Origin: Candidatus Hydrogenedentota bacterium
GTDB taxonomy: Bacteria > Hydrogenedentota > Hydrogenedentia > Hydrogenedentales > SLHB01
Assembly (NCBI GenBank): GCA_016215105.1
Contig: JACRLJ010000033.1
Location: forward strand, 18,951-82,950
Length of the DNA: 64,000 nucleotides
Direction: 5' to 3'
The translations under genes were made by a program, and so were the position numbers. Below are positions 38,683 through 50,414 of this stretch, one piece after another. The notes under the pieces were generated by a model. It saw only the letters and a program-made list of their open reading frames with translations. It ran no database searches and was not told the DNA's origin. How positions within the stretch are numbered: position 1 is the stretch's first letter; each line of letters starts with the position of its first letter.

Positions 38683-40946
38683 GGAACGCTTCCCTCCGTT
38701 GCCGGGGTCAACCGCAGAATCCGCGTCTCCCCCGCTTCCATCATGAGATTGAAAACCTGTTTCTTGGCCCAACCGATATCGGGACTCAGAATATCTTGCA
38801 CGTCATACGTCGAGTCGAGATCAACCAAGCGCTCACCCGTTTCGCCGGCATGAATCGCGATCAGGTTCGGACCGAAGTAGGCGGCGTCCATTTGCTTGAC
38901 GGACGTCCTGCGGAAATACACGTGCTGCTCGAGCAAGAGCAGTATTTCGCGGAATAGTCCCGCTGAAGGAGACGGATCCGCGACGTAAATCGATGCCCAC
39001 CCTTCTTCCAAGAACCGGACCGCCACGCTGGCGTTTCCGGAATCCTTGTACTTGGCGATTACGTTGGTCGAGGCGTCCACGATATAGAATAGCGGCTGCC
39101 ACAGCGCTGGATTCCCGAACTCCTCGTCTTTGTCGAGCCACCGCCCGGTGAGCAGGTACTTCGATCCTGACTTCGCGGGCTTGTCGAACGCCCTAACCTC
39201 CATCTTTGTCGTGGCGCTGATGTTCTCCACGTCGGCCTTCTCGTCGATGTAACCGGGAGCGTAAAGCCACACCGCCGTCGCTTTCTTTCGAGCCAGAATC
39301 TCGTGCAGCCGATCCCGTTCGGCGGCGGTAAGGTGGAACAGGTTGCAAAACACATATACCGACGCGTGAACGGCGCGTTCTTCGAGCAGATCCTGGAAGA
39401 GGCAAAACTGCACCGGGACGCCGCACCGAATCGCGCTGTCGCGAGTCTCGATTAACAGTCGTGTATTCAATGGTTCATCGCATTGCTGGTAGAAGCGGCT
39501 TGTCTCGTCCACTACGACGCACAGCGTGGTTTCGTCAGACGGCCTGATACCGTGTTCCTCGATAGCGGGTTGGGTCTCGGGAGAGGCTGGCGGCGAGTAT
39601 ACGCTTTGATACTTTTCGCGCATTGCGCCGAACCGCTTCCACATTTCGTCATCCAGTAAGCGACCGTCGGGTTCGGTGTCCGCCCACACCAGTCCCAGTT
39701 TGTGACACACTGCCTCCGCGTAGTTCCGCGTCTGAAGGCGGTATACGTCTTCGGGACGTAGTCCCTTGATGCGGCTGATCGCGCCGTTGGCCGGGTCCTG
39801 GGAGATCCCTGTCCGTGTGTCATCGAGAATGTACCACTGCTTCTCATGATACATTGCGCTATCGACGGGGCCCATGAAGCCGCCCGCCCCGCCCAACCCG
39901 CGATCCGCATAGCATACCGGGCTCCAGAACCCATCGACCTCGCTGTCAATAATCTCAATCAAAGAGAAGTGGCCGGCGTCGTTCTTCGTCAACTCGAACG
40001 AATAGCCATACGGCGCCATGACTCGAGTCTGTGGTCCCCCGCGCTGCTTAATGTGGGCTGATACTGCCTCGATGGCCTCGGCCACCGAATCGGAAACGAA
40101 ATGCAGAAAATCTACATTCCGCCGCATGTCGGGCAACTCAAAGAAGACTTGCTGCGTATCGCCGGTAACCGGCTTCAAGGGAACCGAAACGAGGGACAGC
40201 GCCTTGCTCTCGCTTCCCCATGCTTCGGACAAGGCCTCATCCGTCTTGTAGCGGCGTTGCAGCCAGACTTGATAGGCCTCCGTGTTAGCGCTCGAAGTGT
40301 CGTATCCGTCGGCGTGATACCACTGACCGCCTTCCAGCGCCGCGATTACATACCCCGACACGTTCTGCTGCGGATCGGCCTGTTGAACCGTATCCATGAG
40401 CCGATCAATCGCTTCCGTGACATCGTGGCGCCAGACACTCGACGCTACGCAGGCGGCGGGATGCGGCTTCGAGTTAATCTGCATCGTATCCGCGGGGTGC
40501 GCATCGAGCCACGTGGCCGGCGGATCCAAAACAATGTACAGAAGGATATTGGCGTGAGGATCAGCGGCGCACAGCGCTTTGATCCGTTGAACGACCGTCT
40601 CGGCCTCGGCGTTTTCGGCGGACCAAGACAGCGGTACCCCTATACAGAAGCCGTGAATTCCGTTGCGGACAGCCATCTTGAGTTCGTCGGAAACTACCGC
40701 CAAGTCCGTTCCTGAGCGGGGATTGGCAAAGAAGAAGAGTGGCGGTTCTTGCGCGTCCTGGGCGACCTCGGCCACCGGAGTCTTGGGACCGGCCGCGGTT
40801 TTCGTCGCCGCGGGAGACTCGGTGGCTTGGCGCCCTGGAGCATTACCAAGCCAAAGCCCCAGTAGGGCGGCCAAGACCATGAGGACGAGGACGCCGGCAG
40901 CCCGCCAATAGAAGGCCTGCGAGCTAGGCGGTTCGTGTTCGGACAT
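38679..40946 (-). CDS. membrane-anchored GH42/beta-galactosidase-like protein
   Basis: N-terminal TM; YQVWLQRRYKTDEALSEAWGSE typical of GH42-like proteins. Confidence 0.55.
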   Translation of the reverse strand: MSEHEPPSSQAFYWRAAGVLVLMVLAALLGLWLGNAPGRQATESPAATKTAAGPKTPVAEVAQDAQEPPLFFFANPRSGTDLAVVSDELKMAVRNGIHGFCIGVPLSWSAENAEAETVVQRIKALCAADPHANILLYIVLDPPATWLDAHPADTMQINSKPHPAACVASSVWRHDVTEAIDRLMDTVQQADPQQNVSGYVIAALEGGQWYHADGYDTSSANTEAYQVWLQRRYKTDEALSEAWGSESKALSLVSVPLKPVTGDTQQVFFELPDMRRNVDFLHFVSDSVAEAIEAVSAHIKQRGGPQTRVMAPYGYSFELTKNDAGHFSLIEIIDSEVDGFWSPVCYADRGLGGAGGFMGPVDSAMYHEKQWYILDDTRTGISQDPANGAISRIKGLRPEDVYRLQTRNYAEAVCHKLGLVWADTEPDGRLLDDEMWKRFGAMREKYQSVYSPPASPETQPAIEEHGIRPSDETTLCVVVDETSRFYQQCDEPLNTRLLIETRDSAIRCGVPVQFCLFQDLLEERAVHASVYVFCNLFHLTAAERDRLHEILARKKATAVWLYAPGYIDEKADVENISATTKMEVRAFDKPAKSGSKYLLTGRWLDKDEEFGNPALWQPLFYIVDASTNVIAKYKDSGNASVAVRFLEEGWASIYVADPSPSAGLFREILLLLEQHVYFRRTSVKQMDAAYFGPNLIAIHAGETGERLVDLDSTYDVQDILSPDIGWAKKQVFNLMMEAGETRILRLTPATEGSVP

Positions 40947-41790
40947 GCTCTGCCAGGTCGCGCAGAGTTTCGGCGCGGTCGCCGAACGGCTCCAGAACGC
41001 TCGTCGCCGCGGCGATTAGGTCTGCGACCTTACTACGGGCGCCCTCAACGCCAAGATGCGAGGCAAACGTGCTTTTCCCGACATCTTCGTGATCGCAGTG
41101 GGAATCCAAGACGTCGTCCGTGATCTGAAACGCGAGGCCCATATAGCGGGCGTACGATTCCAGGACCTGAATTTCGTCAGGCGGCAGGCCCACCAAATAG
41201 GCCGGCACCTGCACGGAGGCCAGGAACAAAGCCCCGGCCTTCTGGTGGTGGGTATATTCCAATTCGTCGAGAGAGACGGCGCGATCGGTCAAGTCGAGGT
41301 CCGCGTGCTGACCGGCGACCAAGCCCCCCGTTCCCACCGCGTGCGCCAGATGCCGTACCGCCGGGCTCGCGGCGCCGCCGCAGCCGAACATCTCCGCGTT
41401 GTGCGCGACCAGATCGAACGCCAATGCAATGAGGCCCATCGCCGCGAGGATGGCCGTGGCCTCGCCGTATTTGATATGCGTGCAGGGACATTCGCGCCGT
41501 AGAATCGCGTTATCCATCGAAGGCAAGTCATCAAGAACCAAGGAGGCGGCGTGAACAAACTCCACCGCGCATGCCGCGTCCATCACACGCTCCAGCGGTG
41601 TCCCCGCCAAATCACTGACCGCCAGCACCAGCACCGGACGCAACCGTTTGCCTGCGCTGAGCGCGGCGTACCTCATGGCATCGTGTACCCGTTGCGGCGG
41701 GGTGTCGGTGTCCGGAAGGCGTGAGTCAAGCGCGCGATCCACCAGTGCCCTTCGCTGCTCCAAATACTCGGCCAGCGCTATATGCGGCAT
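40924..41790 (-). CDS. ispA: polyprenyl synthetase (FPP/GGPP synthase family)
   Basis: LVLDDLPSMDN and FQITDDVLD Asp-rich motifs. Confidence 0.93.
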   Translation of the reverse strand: MPHIALAEYLEQRRALVDRALDSRLPDTDTPPQRVHDAMRYAALSAGKRLRPVLVLAVSDLAGTPLERVMDAACAVEFVHAASLVLDDLPSMDNAILRRECPCTHIKYGEATAILAAMGLIALAFDLVAHNAEMFGCGGAASPAVRHLAHAVGTGGLVAGQHADLDLTDRAVSLDELEYTHHQKAGALFLASVQVPAYLVGLPPDEIQVLESYARYMGLAFQITDDVLDSHCDHEDVGKSTFASHLGVEGARSKVADLIAAATSVLEPFGDRAETLRDLAEHVRTRTA

Positions 41791-41871
41791 GACTGCTCCA
41801 ACTGCGTCGCGTGGACGCTGTACATCAGTGGCAGGCCACGTCCGGGCCGCGTCAGTGCGATGTCCATTCGC

Positions 41872-43194
41872 TCAGCGCTCCTCCACTCGAATCCAGCCGC
41901 CAATATCCACCCGCTCCCCGGTCAATTCCGCGTCAAATATGCGGTCTGCCCGAAACTCGAGTGTCCCCGCCTCCACATCCAAAAGCACGGTATCGGCGTC
42001 GCGTGTAGCCAACGTGGCTACTACACTGCCGCCCTGGAGCAATTGTATCTCCGTTGGTCCAAGTTGAGGATAACAATTCATGTGTGTAACCCGCAAGCTG
42101 CCAGAGGTCACCGTGAGCCGCGCGTGATGCGACATGGGCCGGCACCGGCAGCCGCGCACCGTTCTCTCCGCATACCAACCATCCAGCGGAAACTCCGCGC
42201 CGGGGAAAAACAGGGTTCCCAGCTCGATGAGGCCCCAGAAGCGGCAGCCCCGCTGCCCTTCCCGCCGCCTCCGCCGGCGTTCGGCCATGGCCTGCGGCCA
42301 GTATCCCACGGCGGCGGACCACGCCTTCGCGTGAGCGCCGAGCTTCCACCACTCTCTGTCGAGGACGGCCCGTCCCAGCGCGCGCGACTCGCCCAGAATG
42401 GTCGCCAACTTGATTGGCACCGCGTGTGACAAGGGGAAGTTCCGGCCGATTAGCCAGAACCTGTTGCGCGTATTCAGATAGTACTTTCGCTGGGCGCGTT
42501 CTCCCTCGCCCATCGTCGCGCTGAATTTGTGGCGGACCGCCGCTTCCGGGCACGACCACACTTCATACCCCGCATTCCATATTCGCAGGCACAAATCGAG
42601 GTCGTCCAAATAAATCTCGAACTCCTCCGGCAGCAAACCGGTCTTGCGAAGGGCCGATACCCGTAAGAAGCATGCGCCGCCGCATGCCCCGGCGACCCGT
42701 CGCCGGACGTTCCAACGGGGTGCGTCCAAACGGCCCAGGCCCACGTCCCAGCAGCCCCCGATTATGGAGCAAGCCAGGCCAACCGAGTTGATAATCCCGG
42801 GCGCGTCGTACAACAGCATCTTGGGGGCCAGCGCGCCGATTTCCGGGCGGGATTCGGCCATTTCAACGAGCCGCTCGATAGCGTCTGGCGCGGTCACGGT
42901 GTCGTTGTTGAGAAGGAACACATAGTCTGCGTTATACTCTAATGCACGGCTTAAGCCGGCGTTGTTGCCCCCTGACCAACCCAGGTTGCGGGGGAGAACG
43001 AGGATTTCGACCCGGGGATCGTTACGGTAGGTATCGCGCACGAAAGCGGCCGATTCGTCTTCGCTGGCGTTATCGAGTAAAATGAACTTGGCGTTGGAAT
43101 ACGTACAGGCAGCCAACGAGTCGAAGCATTCGCGCAGATGCTTCAGACCATTCCAGTTGATAACTAATACGTGTACTAATGGCAGATTCTTCAT
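41872..43194 (-). CDS. glycosyltransferase family 2
   Basis: VHVLVINWNGLKHLRECFDSL; VFLLNNDTVTAPDAIERL. Confidence 0.9.
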   Translation of the reverse strand: MKNLPLVHVLVINWNGLKHLRECFDSLAACTYSNAKFILLDNASEDESAAFVRDTYRNDPRVEILVLPRNLGWSGGNNAGLSRALEYNADYVFLLNNDTVTAPDAIERLVEMAESRPEIGALAPKMLLYDAPGIINSVGLACSIIGGCWDVGLGRLDAPRWNVRRRVAGACGGACFLRVSALRKTGLLPEEFEIYLDDLDLCLRIWNAGYEVWSCPEAAVRHKFSATMGEGERAQRKYYLNTRNRFWLIGRNFPLSHAVPIKLATILGESRALGRAVLDREWWKLGAHAKAWSAAVGYWPQAMAERRRRRREGQRGCRFWGLIELGTLFFPGAEFPLDGWYAERTVRGCRCRPMSHHARLTVTSGSLRVTHMNCYPQLGPTEIQLLQGGSVVATLATRDADTVLLDVEAGTLEFRADRIFDAELTGERVDIGGWIRVEER

Positions 43195-43253
43195 TCGCGA
43201 AGTATAGCAATGGGCGCCGGGCAATTGGAACGCCGCGGCGAGGAGGGAGCACT

Positions 43254-43736
43254 ATGACACCACAACAGCGCAGCGCGCTCCTAGAGGATTTTGCAGGCGC
43301 GCACAGCCAATTGCTCGAGGCGCTCGAAGCGTTCCCCAAGAAGATGTGGGAGTACAAACCCGAGCCGGGCAAGTGGAGTATCCACCAAATTGTGTGGCAC
43401 CTCGCGGATAGCGAGACGATCAATTATGGCCGCTGCAAGAAGATTATCGCCGAGCCGCGCAAACTGGTGATGACTTTCAATCAAGACAAATGGGCTGATG
43501 CGTCGCATTACCATGCGAACAGCGTGAAAGACGCGCTCGAGATCATCCGGCTCCTGCGTGCGGTCGAGACGCGCCTGCTGAAGGGGCTGCCGGCGGATGC
43601 CTGGAAAAGAACCATGCGGCACCCGGAGGCGGGCATCAAAACTCTCGAAGAATGGCTGGTCATGAACACCAACCACGTCCATGTCCACATCAAACAAATG
43701 CAGCGCACTTTCGATGCCTGGAAAGCCAATTCGTGA
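43254..43736 (+). CDS. DinB family protein
   Basis: WEYKPEPGKWSIHQIVWHLADSETINYGR; NTNHVHVHIKQM. Confidence 0.85.
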   Translation: MTPQQRSALLEDFAGAHSQLLEALEAFPKKMWEYKPEPGKWSIHQIVWHLADSETINYGRCKKIIAEPRKLVMTFNQDKWADASHYHANSVKDALEIIRLLRAVETRLLKGLPADAWKRTMRHPEAGIKTLEEWLVMNTNHVHVHIKQMQRTFDAWKANS

Positions 43737-43743
43737 GCCGTGG

Positions 43744-44496
43744 ATGACCCATCTTGTCCGCGAAACCACGGCCGCGCCACGAATCCAAGCCCTCATTTTC
43801 GATTTTGACGGGCTTATTCTGGACACCGAAACCCCGGACTTTCAGTCCTGGCAGGAAATCTATGCGGCGCACGGCGCTGAACTGACCATGGATATTTGGG
43901 CGGATTGCGTCGGGCGTCCAGCCCACGTGTTCGATGCTCACACTCACCTCGAAGGGCTGCTGGGCCAGGCTTTGGACCGATTCGAGGTCCGCGCGCAGCG
44001 GTGGCTGCGCTTTGCGGAGTTGCTGGAGGCGCAGTCCCTCCTGCCCGGTGTGGAATCGTACGTCACGGAAGCCCGGCGGCTCGGATTGCGCGCGTCCGTG
44101 GCCTCGAGCGCCCCGCGAAGCTGGGTCGAACACCATCTCGAACGGCTTGGCTTGCTTGCTCAATTCGACTGTCTCCGATGCGTCGAGGACGTCACGCACG
44201 CCAAACCGCACCCTGAACTCTACCAAAGCGCCCTGACCGCCCTGGGCGTCGAACCCATTCGGGCCATCGCGTTTGAAGATTCTCCGAACGGGGCCCAGGC
44301 CGCCAAAAGAGCGGGCCTTTATTGTGTGGCGGTTCCCAATGCCGTTACCCGCCAATTGCTCATTGACCACGCGGATTTGGTCCTCAATTCCCTTGCCGAC
44401 CTCACCTTGCCGGAATTGCTTTCCAAGGTGGAATCCGAAGAAGGCCGGTTGAATCCAAATTCGCGCAGTGATACCATCCCGCGAATCGATGAGTGA
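43744..44496 (+). CDS. HAD-family hydrolase (phosphoglucomutase-like)
   Basis: ALIFDFDGLILDTETPDF; FEDSPNGAQAAKRAGLYCVAVPN. Confidence 0.92.
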   Translation: MTHLVRETTAAPRIQALIFDFDGLILDTETPDFQSWQEIYAAHGAELTMDIWADCVGRPAHVFDAHTHLEGLLGQALDRFEVRAQRWLRFAELLEAQSLLPGVESYVTEARRLGLRASVASSAPRSWVEHHLERLGLLAQFDCLRCVEDVTHAKPHPELYQSALTALGVEPIRAIAFEDSPNGAQAAKRAGLYCVAVPNAVTRQLLIDHADLVLNSLADLTLPELLSKVESEEGRLNPNSRSDTIPRIDE

Positions 44497-44587
44497 TTAT
44501 CCTTGGTCTTCACAGGAGATCCGTGGTAATTGGTGTGTGCCGGCGTGCGCAACCGCGTGATCGCGGCCTGAACTTTTCAATCAATGA

Positions 44588-45892
<1,305 letters not shown>

Positions 45893-45953
45893 CTTGAACG
45901 CCGGATAGGGTTAGCCAGCGCGCGGCGCTGACGGTTCAGGCAGGGACGAAAAC

Positions 45954-47771
45954 ATGTCCGAAGAAGCATCGGTAGGGATTGTCGAAACCAAATTCTTCTC
46001 CTTTGCCGAACCGCCCAACGTTCTGCAATTGGACTGCGGCCGCACGCTCGGCCCGATCACGCTGGCGTACGAGACCTACGGTGAACTCAACGCGGACCGC
46101 TCCAACGCCGTCTTGATTGTCCATGCCCTCTCTGGTGATGCGCATGCCGCGGGAATACACTCCGCGGACGACCGCAAGCCGGGCTGGTGGGACAGCATGA
46201 TCGGCCCCGGCAAAGGCTTCGACACCACCAAGTACTTCGTCATTTGCTCGAACGTTATCGGAGGTTGTGTCGGATCGACGGGGCCCAGTTCTATCGACCC
46301 TGCGACCGGAAGACGCTATGGCCTGCGCTTCCCCATCATTACTATTGGCGACATGGTGCGCGCGCAGCGGCATCTCATCGACCACCTGGGAATCGACAAA
46401 CTCTTGGCTGTCGCCGGCGGTTCGATGGGCGGCATGCAGACCCTTGATTGGGTCACGCGCTATCCGGATCGCGTCCGGGCTGCGCTGGTCATTGCATCTA
46501 CCCCGCTCTTGAGCGCGCAGGCCATCGCGTTTGACGCCGTTGGCCGCCACGCCATTCAAGGTGATCCGGCCTTCAGGGATGGCGACTTCTACGATGGAGA
46601 TCAGCCTGTCCAAGGGCTTTCTATCGCGCGCATGCTCGCGCATATTACCTATCTTTCCGATGAGTCAATGCGCGCCAAATTCGGACGCGCCCTGCGCAGC
46701 ACAAAAGAATACAGCTACGATTTCGGCAGCGAGTTCTCCGTCGAAACGTATCTCGATTACCAAGGCGAACAGTTCGTCAATCGGTTCGACGCCAATAGCT
46801 ATCTCTATATCACCAAGGCTATCGACTATTTTGATCTCGCGTCCCAGCACGGTTCGCTGGAAAGGGCCATGTCCGCCGTCACCGGGAAAATGCTGGTCCT
46901 GTCGTATTCGTCCGATTGGCTCTATCCCCCGTATCAGTCCGAGGAAATCGTTAACACCCTCATGCGTCTGCGCAAGGATGTTACCTACTGCAGCATCCAG
47001 TCCGACTACGGCCACGACGCGTTTCTGCTCGAGGTCGGAGTGATGAAGAAGATCATTGGCGGTTTCCTCGATAACGCGATGAATCCCGACAAAGTCAAAG
47101 TGCGCCGCAGTAAGGTCATGGATTCGGAGACTGAACTCGGGCCGCCGGCCCTGCTGACAGAGAGCATTTACGAAGGCCACCGCGTGGACTACGATCTCAT
47201 CGTGGACCTCGTGGACGAGGGCAGCCGCGTCCTGGATATCGGCTGCGGCGACGGCGAGCTGCTCTGCCGGCTCATCGCCGAAAAGAACGTCAATGGCATG
47301 GGCCTCGAAGTGTCCCAGGGCAACATCGTCAGTTGTGTGCGCCGCGGTATCTCCGTCGTCCAGGCCGACGTGGACAAAGGGCTCAGCGCGCTTCCCGATC
47401 AAAGCTATGACTACGTGATCTTGAGCATGACCCTGCAAGTTATTCGGAAACCCGAGGTGGCCATACGCGAAATGCTGCGCGTCGGCAAGAAGTGCATCAT
47501 CAGCTTTCCCAACTTCGGATTCTGGAAAGTCCGCGGTAAGGTGTTGATCTACGGCCAAGCCCCTGTCACCCGCAATCTCCCCTTCGCGTGGTACGTCAGC
47601 CCCAACCGCCACGTCCTCTCCATCAAAGACTTCCGTCACTTCTGCGAAGTCCACAACGCCCGCATCGAAACCGAAATCCCCCTCGGCCCCCGCGGCGCCG
47701 GCTGGAGCGCCAAACTCTGGCCCAACCTCTTCGCCGATGAGGCTGTGTTCGTCATCTCCGCGATGCCGTAA
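45954..47771 (+). CDS. metX: fused homoserine O-acetyltransferase (MetX) - MetW methyltransferase-like protein
   Basis: MetX: ALSGDAHAAG, GGSMGGMQTLDW; C-terminal MetW: RVLDIGCGDGELLCRL, ISFPNFGFWKVRGKVL. Confidence 0.92.
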   Translation: MSEEASVGIVETKFFSFAEPPNVLQLDCGRTLGPITLAYETYGELNADRSNAVLIVHALSGDAHAAGIHSADDRKPGWWDSMIGPGKGFDTTKYFVICSNVIGGCVGSTGPSSIDPATGRRYGLRFPIITIGDMVRAQRHLIDHLGIDKLLAVAGGSMGGMQTLDWVTRYPDRVRAALVIASTPLLSAQAIAFDAVGRHAIQGDPAFRDGDFYDGDQPVQGLSIARMLAHITYLSDESMRAKFGRALRSTKEYSYDFGSEFSVETYLDYQGEQFVNRFDANSYLYITKAIDYFDLASQHGSLERAMSAVTGKMLVLSYSSDWLYPPYQSEEIVNTLMRLRKDVTYCSIQSDYGHDAFLLEVGVMKKIIGGFLDNAMNPDKVKVRRSKVMDSETELGPPALLTESIYEGHRVDYDLIVDLVDEGSRVLDIGCGDGELLCRLIAEKNVNGMGLEVSQGNIVSCVRRGISVVQADVDKGLSALPDQSYDYVILSMTLQVIRKPEVAIREMLRVGKKCIISFPNFGFWKVRGKVLIYGQAPVTRNLPFAWYVSPNRHVLSIKDFRHFCEVHNARIETEIPLGPRGAGWSAKLWPNLFADEAVFVISAMP

Positions 47772-47789
47772 CGGGCTATACGGACCCAA

Positions 47790-47814
47790 AGTAGATGCGG
47801 CGTCCCGCCGCATC
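47790..47814. repeat. dispersed palindromic intergenic repeat AGTAGAYGCGGCGTCC(T)CGCCGCRT
   Basis: agtagatgcggcgtcccgccgcatc; related copy at 51481. Confidence 0.6.
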
Positions 47815-48070
47815 CGAGGCGCCCTGAATATGCGCAATACAACCGAGTTCTAGCCGGTCAGTATCCCATGCACGCTCTCTCTTTTCCCAATTCCCTGATT
47901 TCCAGACTCAATTCAGCCCACCGAACCGACGCTGTGAATCTTGAACTCAGGAAATCAGGAAGAACCGGCGACCAGGCAATTTCAGGAAGGACTACGAAAT
48001 TCCAGCCACGGGCACTACGGGAAATAAAGGGACAGACTACGTATTGACGCGTTCGTGTTCCCCTTCGCCG

Positions 48071-48589
48071 TCACTCCCTGATCTCAATCCGGAAAGGCAC
48101 ACTCTGAGTTCTCTGAGTGAGGGGCGGTTTGAGCCCCGGAGCGTGGCGCTCGCCACGGTAGAGGTAGCTGAGCGAGATGTCGAGTTTGCCTTCGAGCACG
48201 CCCGGTCCCACGAGACCCTGCGCGGCGAAGTCTCTCAACGGGAGCTTCAAGTCGAGTCTTTTGCTCCACGGATACGTCAAAGGACTGCTGTCAAACAGGC
48301 CGGAAAAGTCTCGCGGCGCCCCTTGGTAGAGAATCGTGGGATTGAACAGTCCTTTTGGCCCTTTGGCCGTTGAGGCGTAGTAGTCCACGTAGAAGCGGAC
48401 ACTAACGATGTTGACGTTGCTGTGCCACGCGCGGACGACCGCGGTGAATTCGGGATCCTCCCGCAGCGACATCGTCTCGGGAATCGAGGCGGTCGCGTGC
48501 GGCGGCGGACAGATCATGGGGGGCAAGACTAGGTAGAATGCGAAGACGACGAGGACACCGCCAACAACTCTTTTGTAGTTGCTCTGCAT
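48071..48589 (-). CDS. hypothetical exported protein
   Basis: MQSNYKRVVGGVLVVFAFYLVLPPMICPPPHA; plausible ORF. Confidence 0.6.
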   Translation of the reverse strand: MQSNYKRVVGGVLVVFAFYLVLPPMICPPPHATASIPETMSLREDPEFTAVVRAWHSNVNIVSVRFYVDYYASTAKGPKGLFNPTILYQGAPRDFSGLFDSSPLTYPWSKRLDLKLPLRDFAAQGLVGPGVLEGKLDISLSYLYRGERHAPGLKPPLTQRTQSVPFRIEIRE

Positions 48590-48648
48590 CGTATAGCCTT
48601 CCCCGCATCGTGCGTACAAACAACACTTGAAGTCTGTTTCACCCGCGG

Positions 48649-49533
48649 CTATTGTCCGGGGCGCCCGCTGTCCGGAACGACCGTATCGAGAAACTTCTTC
48701 AGCCCGTCCGTGTATGCTTTCATACTGACGAAGAACCCCTCGTTGTGATCCCCATGGATTTCCAGGAACTCCTTTTGCTTCGACGTGGCGCGATCGAAGA
48801 GCGCACGGCCTTGCGCAAAGGGAATGACGCCGTCGTCCGGACTGTGAATGACGAGCAGCGGCGCCGTGATCCGGGTGATATTGGCTTCATTATCGAACTT
48901 GTGCCGAAGTATCAATCCTGCCGGGAGGAACGGGAAGCGCAGGCGGGCCATACTGGGCAGAGACCGAAACGTGCTTTCCAATACCACGCACGCGGGCGCA
49001 ATCTCGGCAGCCAACCGTGTCGTCGGTCCGCCGCCTAGAGATCGGCCGTGCAACACGACACTCTCGGCCCCAAGACCGCGGGTTTCGGTCAAGTACTTCC
49101 ACATTGCGCGGATGTCGTCATTGCAGCGCCTCTCCGACGGCGCGCCTGTGCTCTTTCCGTAACCGCCGTAGTCGTACAGCAGCACGTTGAATCCCAATTC
49201 GCGATAAACCGGGACCAACTCGAGACCGTCAGCGACGTTTTCCCCGTTGCCGTGCGAGAACAGGACCGTCCCACGGGCGGCGTCCTTCGGGATAAACCAT
49301 CCGTGAGTGGTCTCCCCGTCCACCGAAAGGGACACGTCGTCAAACGGCCATCCTTTGTCGGTAGGAGTGCGATATATCTCGCGCGGCGCAGGAAAGATGA
49401 TCTTCTCCTGGAAGAAGTAGCCCAGAAAGACCAGACCACCGTAGGACAGGCCCCCTGCCAATAATACGCTGCGAAACATACGAAATATCCAATGCGGTTT
49501 TCTTTTCGGCGCAGGCTGGTCAACCGTCATCAC
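48649..49533 (-). CDS. alpha/beta hydrolase (BEM46/YqkD-like)
   Basis: VLLYDYGGYGKSTGAPSE; VVLHGRSLGGGPTTRLA; HSPDDGVIPFAQG. Confidence 0.88.
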   Translation of the reverse strand: MMTVDQPAPKRKPHWIFRMFRSVLLAGGLSYGGLVFLGYFFQEKIIFPAPREIYRTPTDKGWPFDDVSLSVDGETTHGWFIPKDAARGTVLFSHGNGENVADGLELVPVYRELGFNVLLYDYGGYGKSTGAPSERRCNDDIRAMWKYLTETRGLGAESVVLHGRSLGGGPTTRLAAEIAPACVVLESTFRSLPSMARLRFPFLPAGLILRHKFDNEANITRITAPLLVIHSPDDGVIPFAQGRALFDRATSKQKEFLEIHGDHNEGFFVSMKAYTDGLKKFLDTVVPDSGRPGQ

Positions 49534-49554
49534 GAGATCTCATGCCACGGTGTG

Positions 49555-50211
49555 TCACGGCTTCTCGGTAGATTGGCCATAGTATGCGCCGGTTCCATGC
49601 TTGCGCAGAAAATGCTTGTCCAGTAGAGTCTGCCCGATCGCGGATTGGTTGGGGGAAATCATAAGCGTGTGTAAGGCCATGCGCGCAATCTCTTCGAGGA
49701 CCGCCGCGTTCTCGACCGCTTTCTCGATAGTCTCACCCCACGTAAACGGCGCGTGGTTGGCCACCAAGACGCCCGGATAGTGAAGCGGGTCCAACTTCGC
49801 GAACCGGCGCACAATCACTTCGCCGGTGTTGCGCTCGTAATGTTCCGCGATTTCCGCGGAACTCAGCGGCTCCGTCACCGGAACGTCGCCATAGAAATGG
49901 TCCGCGTGCGTAGTTCCCAGGCACGGTATGGCCCGGCAGGCTTGCGCCCAGCAGGTCGCGTAATGCGAATGGGTGTGCGTGACCGCGCCAATGCCCGGAA
50001 AGGCCTTGTACAAGGCCAGATGAGTCGCCGTGTCGGACGACGGCCGGAGCGCGCCCTGCGCCACCTTGCCGTCTTCTAAGTCCACCGCGAAGCAATGAGT
50101 TTCCGAAAAGTTACCCGTCTGGGCGCTCGGGAGGGCGGCTGTCCTCAGCCGCCGCACAACGTGCGAAAACCCTCGTTTCTCGTTCCAAGCATCCGTACTC
50201 AGATCCTCCAA
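49555..50211 (-). pseudogene. araD: L-ribulose-5-phosphate 4-epimerase-like, N-terminally truncated
   Basis: Homology pattern starts at VDLEDGKVAQGALRPSSDTATHLALYKAFPGIGAVTHTHS; the N-terminal GNVS/lysine region is absent and replaced by repeat-encoded sequence. Confidence 0.7.
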
Positions 50212-50312
50212 AAAAACTTGGGCGGCTAATCCGCGAACACGTAGCGCCGGCTTCCAGCCGGCAAGGTTCAGTCGCTACGATGCCGGCAAGATGCCGGCGC
50301 TGCGTCCAATGA
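50121..50312. repeat. cluster of palindromic intergenic repeats (CGGCTGTCCTCAGCCG; GTAGCGCCGGCTTCCAGCCGGC...CGCTAC)
   Basis: Visible inverted repeats within and upstream of the truncated araD. Confidence 0.6.
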
Positions 50313-50414
50313 AAAAGTCTTGCTATAAGCTCTGAGTCGAGGCCGCGCAACGCGCCTGCGGACGTCCACGTACAATTATCGGCGAATGAGGACATCCGCC
50401 CTCCAGGGCCACAC

